Below, in pieces: positions 5,058-7,671 of a stretch of 7,671 nt of DNA. The stretch covers positions 1 to 7,671 of the forward strand of contig JAMDDG010000092.1 in NCBI GenBank assembly GCA_023488865.1, read 5' to 3'. The translations under genes were made by a program, and so were the position numbers. Below the pieces are notes generated by a model that saw only the letters and a list, made by a program, of their open reading frames with translations, was not told the DNA's origin and ran no database searches. Position 1 is the first letter of the stretch. Each line of letters starts with the position of its first letter. The DNA comes from Bacteroidota bacterium. GTDB lineage: Bacteria > Bacteroidota > Bacteroidia > Bacteroidales > Prolixibacteraceae.

Positions 5058-5354
5058 TTAGTGCTTTTCAGGCATAAACAGGTATGCAATTACTCCTACC
5101 ACCAAGTAAACAATGTGAAAGATTATCAGTCCATAGTAATAGTTATCGACCTTGGCTACTCCCACAATGTGGTATATGCCAATAAAATAGATGAAAGTGA
5201 AGAGAATTAGTAAGATTCCGATGAATTTAGCCCGGCCTTCAAATTTGTCCGTATCACCGGTATTCCAAAATAGACGTACAATTCCTATTGTCGCAAATAC
5301 GTAAATAAAAATAACTGCGGCACTTGATAAAAGCGATTTAAGTTTTGGGTTCAT
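5058..5354 (-). CDS. Small three-helix membrane protein, unknown function
   Basis: I do not recognise this 98-residue protein. It has three likely membrane helices at about 8-29, 43-66 and 73-94, short polar connections, and the charged end MPEKH. After the first helix comes the pattern Y18-x5-G24-x2-R27-x-F29-W-N31-T32. The neighbouring 62-residue protein has the same pattern at the same residue numbers, so the two are probably paralogues. The ATG lies 4 bases downstream of the neighbour's stop codon, indicating one transcript read leftward. The gene converges with the AlbA_2 gene. No signal peptide cleavage site or enzyme motif is visible. Confidence 0.7.
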   Translation of the reverse strand: MNPKLKSLLSSAAVIFIYVFATIGIVRLFWNTGDTDKFEGRAKFIGILLILFTFIYFIGIYHIVGVAKVDNYYYGLIIFHIVYLVVGVIAYLFMPEKH

Positions 5355-5358
5355 AGTG

Positions 5359-5547
5359 TTATTTTTTATTTGTTAATATTTGTCGGTATCCATAAATAAG
5401 CATTAGAAACGCGAGGAGGGTTTTCTCGTCCATGTATTTGAATAATTCCGATGTGTTGAAGAAATTTCTGTGCACCCCATAAGCAGAATAGGCGTAAACA
5501 ATCACCATTGCCAAACTCCACATCCGAAATTTTAATACCCAGAACAT
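5359..5547 (-). CDS. Small membrane protein, unknown function, paralogous to its neighbour
   Basis: This 62-residue protein has two hydrophobic stretches (about 9-25 and 43-58) and ends in NKK. Residues 18-32 carry Y-x5-G-x2-R-x-F-F-N-T, in the same spacing and numbering as the downstream 98-residue protein. It lacks that protein's third helix. It is the first gene of the leftward pair. Its upstream region (5548-5711) is shared with the divergent gene at 5712 and contains the 57-bp palindrome. No TAnnTTTG promoter is obvious. Small size lowers confidence, but the paired motif and tight spacing support a real gene. Confidence 0.62.
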   Translation of the reverse strand: MFWVLKFRMWSLAMVIVYAYSAYGVHRNFFNTSELFKYMDEKTLLAFLMLIYGYRQILTNKK

Positions 5548-5622
5548 CTCGATTGTTTTAGAATTGTTTAGAAATCGTATTCCTGATTTGTCCCATTAAC
5601 CATCCTTAAGAGACCTTGATTC

Positions 5623-5679
5623 GGCAATGATACGGATTAGTTTGGCAAAAATTTTGCCAAACTAATCCGTATCATTGCC
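5623..5679. repeat. Perfect 28-bp inverted repeat with a 1-nt centre
   Basis: GGCAATGATACGGATTAG followed by TTTGGCAAAA (5623-5650) is matched without a mismatch by its reverse complement (5652-5679) around a single A at 5651. It lies between divergent gene starts (5547 leftward, 5712 rightward), ending 32 bases before the plus-strand ATG. Perfect palindromes this long are unstable unless kept by selection or newly made. It could be a regulator site, a cruciform-forming element, a small mobile palindrome, or a barrier between the two transcripts. No T tract follows on either strand. Confidence 0.92.
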
Positions 5680-5711
5680 CATAATATTTCGAACTTAAAG
5701 CCAAAGCGAAA

Positions 5712-6356
5712 ATGAAAAGTACCCTACATGATGTTTATTTCTACCGGGATGATTACCCGGAGTTGGCGGAGCTTTACGAGGAAAGTTTTGACGTGGGGCT
5801 ACAACTCAAGATGATTAATTACCATTTTGTGTTTCTTAAAACTTCCGGCGGAAATATATTCATTTACAGAGAGGGATCACAAGAGCCAATTCCAAGATTA
5901 CGACAAGAATTTCATTCAAGGATTGAACACGTGATTAATCCGACAATTGATGCGCTCTGTTTTGTATTAGCCAATTACATACTTGATAGCAGGATCGAGG
6001 AAATCAATCTGCCAATACCCAACCCGGCCACTGCTGAAGAAATCATCCCTGAGTGCGTCCTTGAGCTAATTCAACAAACAAGCGGATACTTGCTTTATCG
6101 GGAACAAGGAGTCAAATTCTATCAGTTAGCAACGGGTTGTAACGAGGCTGAAGCTAAAGAGTGGGTGGCTGGAGCGAGGTCAAAAAAAAAGGTCATTTTA
6201 GATAATGTGCGCAATCTGAATATTGACGGATGTCCATCAACATACATCGAAAAGCTATTCCCACCAAATGGCGGACTGCCATATCTCATAAGGAAACCTG
6301 AGCAAGAAGCACACAAATTGCTTGAGTTTCTTCAATCAAAATCATTAAAATCTTAA
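5712..6356 (+). CDS. Hypothetical protein with an L7/L12 C-terminal-like segment
   Basis: I do not recognise the family of this 214-residue cytosolic protein; no signal peptide or membrane helix is visible. The first part (about 1-55) looks like alternating strands with many acidic and aromatic residues. Residues 133-152, GVKFYQLATGCNEAEAKEWV, resemble the 'vK.yk.aTG..L.EAK.lVe' helix pair found in the C-terminal domain of ribosomal protein L7/L12 and in small bacterial L12-CTD-like domains. That comparison is from memory and is suggestive only. The C-terminal part (about 155-214) is basic, then helical. It leads a rightward gene set and is separated from the next gene by 16 bases. The 57-bp palindrome lies just upstream. 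Confidence 0.75.
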   Translation: MKSTLHDVYFYRDDYPELAELYEESFDVGLQLKMINYHFVFLKTSGGNIFIYREGSQEPIPRLRQEFHSRIEHVINPTIDALCFVLANYILDSRIEEINLPIPNPATAEEIIPECVLELIQQTSGYLLYREQGVKFYQLATGCNEAEAKEWVAGARSKKKVILDNVRNLNIDGCPSTYIEKLFPPNGGLPYLIRKPEQEAHKLLEFLQSKSLKS

Positions 6357-6372
6357 CCTTAAAATTTTTCCA

Positions 6373-6765
6373 ATGAAAAGATTACTTATGACCGGTAACG
6401 CGATTGTCAGGTACATCAGGGAAGATGAGCCGGAAGATATTCTTGATTATTGTTCCAAAGTGAAGCTCTATCTTACGGATGAAAAATCCCTAATATTGGT
6501 CTTTAAAATGGTTTTTCCTCATGTCGAAATCGATGAGCCTGCCAATATACACTTGTGGGACACATTTCAAATGAGGATGAAAGTCCCCTGGAACGAGAGT
6601 GCAATTAAAATAGCGGACAGGGACCTAATCCTAACCTTTAACATGTACAGGTACAGCGTTACCAATCCGACCAACTATGAGGTTTATACCAGATTGGAGG
6701 GTGAAATTCCAGGGAATATTCCTGCTTGTGCTTTCATAGACCTCTCGGTTACAACTGGTGACTGA
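6373..6765 (+). CDS. Hypothetical single-domain beta-rich protein (paralogue of the next gene)
   Basis: This 130-residue protein consists of one copy of a domain that occurs twice in the next gene. Landmarks are the start MKRLLMTGNAIVRYI, VKLYLTDE (30-37), FKMVFP (44-49), IKIADRDLILTF (78-89), TRLEGEIPGNIP (106-117) and FIDLS (121-125). Alternating hydrophobic residues suggest a beta-sandwich or barrel, and there is no export signal. The leader carries AAAATCTTAACC (6347-6358), echoed as AAAATCTTGACC (6801-6812) before the next gene, so the duplication included the leader. Function is unknown; no catalytic motif is visible. The close spacing suggests co-transcription with the gene at 5712. 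Confidence 0.78.
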   Translation: MKRLLMTGNAIVRYIREDEPEDILDYCSKVKLYLTDEKSLILVFKMVFPHVEIDEPANIHLWDTFQMRMKVPWNESAIKIADRDLILTFNMYRYSVTNPTNYEVYTRLEGEIPGNIPACAFIDLSVTTGD

Positions 6766-6844
6766 ATCGAGAGTGAAACTAACTGAACCGATTCATTTTT
6801 AAAATCTTGACCAATGTTTGATTATCAATCTTAATAACACTACC

Positions 6845-7645
6845 ATGAAAAAACTAATTATGTCTGGGCAAGCCGTTGTAAACTATCTAGGTGAACATGA
6901 CGAAATAATTCACGGGGATTGCGATACTGCCGTTGAACTGTATCTTGAGGATCAAGAGTTTTGCCAGATGTCATTGACGCTTGATTTTCCTGAAGCAGGC
7001 ATTCTGGAAAGAGCAGAGTTCTACATATGGTATCAATACCAGGATGATGGTAAGATTACAGTATTCATGGATGATGCTGTTGTAAAATTATCTGAGGATG
7101 AGCTTTTCATCCAATTCAGGTTATCGGAAAAAATAAAAAGAAAGTACAGAAGATTCAGATGTGTGGCCAGGTTAAAAGGAGTATTTCCACCCGATATCTT
7201 AGAAGGTGGTGGATTTTTTGATTTGTCAGGCATTAGTGTAATTACACGATTGCCAGAACAAGCGATTCCTTCACTCACATCTGAATTACGTATGAAAGGA
7301 ATGATTCATCTTAATTATATTTCCACGCCTCCTTATAAGCTTTATTTCAATAACGGGGAATGTGAACTACGAACAGACGATATTGGTCGTCATTATCTTC
7401 GTTTCCCTTACTGTTTTCCTGAGTTTCAGGTTAATGATATTGAATCCACGTTAATCACTGGTACTGACTTTGAGGGAGAGGGATATTATTCTCTTTGGTT
7501 CATTTGCGTTCAATTATCAGAGGATGAGTTGTTGATAGGATTTACTATATTTGATGATCGGGAGAATTATCCTCATGCTATTGGCGGATTTGCCAGGCTT
7601 CGAGGCGAGATTCCTTCCACGATTCAAAGGAAGGTATTGTTATAA
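6845..7645 (+). CDS. Hypothetical protein with two copies of the same beta-rich domain
   Basis: ATG 6845 is chosen because it gives MKKLIMSGQAVVNYL, which lines up with the start of the 130-residue neighbour; an in-frame TTG at 6818 would add 9 residues. The 266-residue protein has two domains offset by about 142 residues. The first has KLSEDELFIQF (81-91), ARLKGVFPPDI (108-118) and FFDLS (124-128). The second has RMKGMIHLNYI (149-159), QLSEDELLIGF (223-233) and ARLRGEIPSTI (250-260). With the preceding gene there are three tandem copies of the domain in this locus. The protein is acidic, predicted cytosolic, and lacks recognisable catalytic residues. It may be a binding or scaffold protein; the function is not known to me. 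Confidence 0.78.
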   Translation: MKKLIMSGQAVVNYLGEHDEIIHGDCDTAVELYLEDQEFCQMSLTLDFPEAGILERAEFYIWYQYQDDGKITVFMDDAVVKLSEDELFIQFRLSEKIKRKYRRFRCVARLKGVFPPDILEGGGFFDLSGISVITRLPEQAIPSLTSELRMKGMIHLNYISTPPYKLYFNNGECELRTDDIGRHYLRFPYCFPEFQVNDIESTLITGTDFEGEGYYSLWFICVQLSEDELLIGFTIFDDRENYPHAIGGFARLRGEIPSTIQRKVLL

Positions 7646-7671
7646 TTGATTTATGGTCGAATTTAATCTGC

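Noticed and set aside
5013..5210. Plus-strand frame opposite the 98-residue membrane protein
   Set aside because: The minus-strand frame has clean membrane helices and a partner gene 4 bases away; the plus-strand product has no coherent features.
5623..5679. Bidirectional intrinsic terminator
   Set aside because: It lies between divergent gene starts and not after gene ends, and neither side is followed by a T tract.
7653..7671. Start of a further plus-strand gene (ATG 7653)
   Set aside because: Only six codons are visible before the window ends, which is too little to support a gene.

Overview
The window looks like an accessory stretch of a Bacteroidota chromosome. It is AT-rich. Its gene starts mostly lack Shine-Dalgarno sites and carry A-rich leaders, and one start has a TTG / TAnnTTTG promoter. 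The PanB protein resembles Bacteroidales PanB as I remember those sequences; no database search was possible.

Left part (1-1799), ordinary metabolic genes. It holds the C-terminal end of a Crp/Fnr-type regulator, a COG2085-type NADP-dependent oxidoreductase, and panB (ketopantoate hydroxymethyltransferase, pantothenate synthesis). panB is split by a frameshift in an AG run at about 1468-1472. All of its expected active-site residues are still encoded across the two frames.

Middle part (1800-5007), modular. Two direct copies of a roughly 360-380 bp non-coding element (1801-2161 and 2976-3354) flank a minus-strand HepT-MntA toxin-antitoxin pair. The second copy is followed by a plus-strand AlbA_2/HATPase/winged-helix protein. 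A third, partial copy starts directly at that gene's stop codon. Each full copy carries a decayed 3' piece of a CAT-anticodon tRNA on the minus strand, short ACTGGTT and TCCTGGCG tandem words, and a TTCGTTTAAA-centred palindrome. Sequence resembling insertion-sequence ends lies at the left edge of both copies. The layout suggests cassettes gathered between copies of a tRNA-derived element, possibly old attachment sites.

Right part (5008-7671), mostly unrecognised genes. A minus-strand pair of tiny membrane proteins shares a Y-x5-G-x2-R-x-F-x-N-T motif at identical residue numbers (18-32). A perfect 28-bp inverted repeat with a 1-nt centre (5623-5679) separates this pair from a divergent plus-strand gene set. 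That set has a 214-aa protein with an L7/L12-CTD-like segment, a 130-aa protein, and a 266-aa protein. The 130-aa protein is one copy, and the 266-aa protein two copies, of the same roughly 125-residue domain. This gene set is the best candidate here for an undescribed system, but the sequence alone does not reveal its function.
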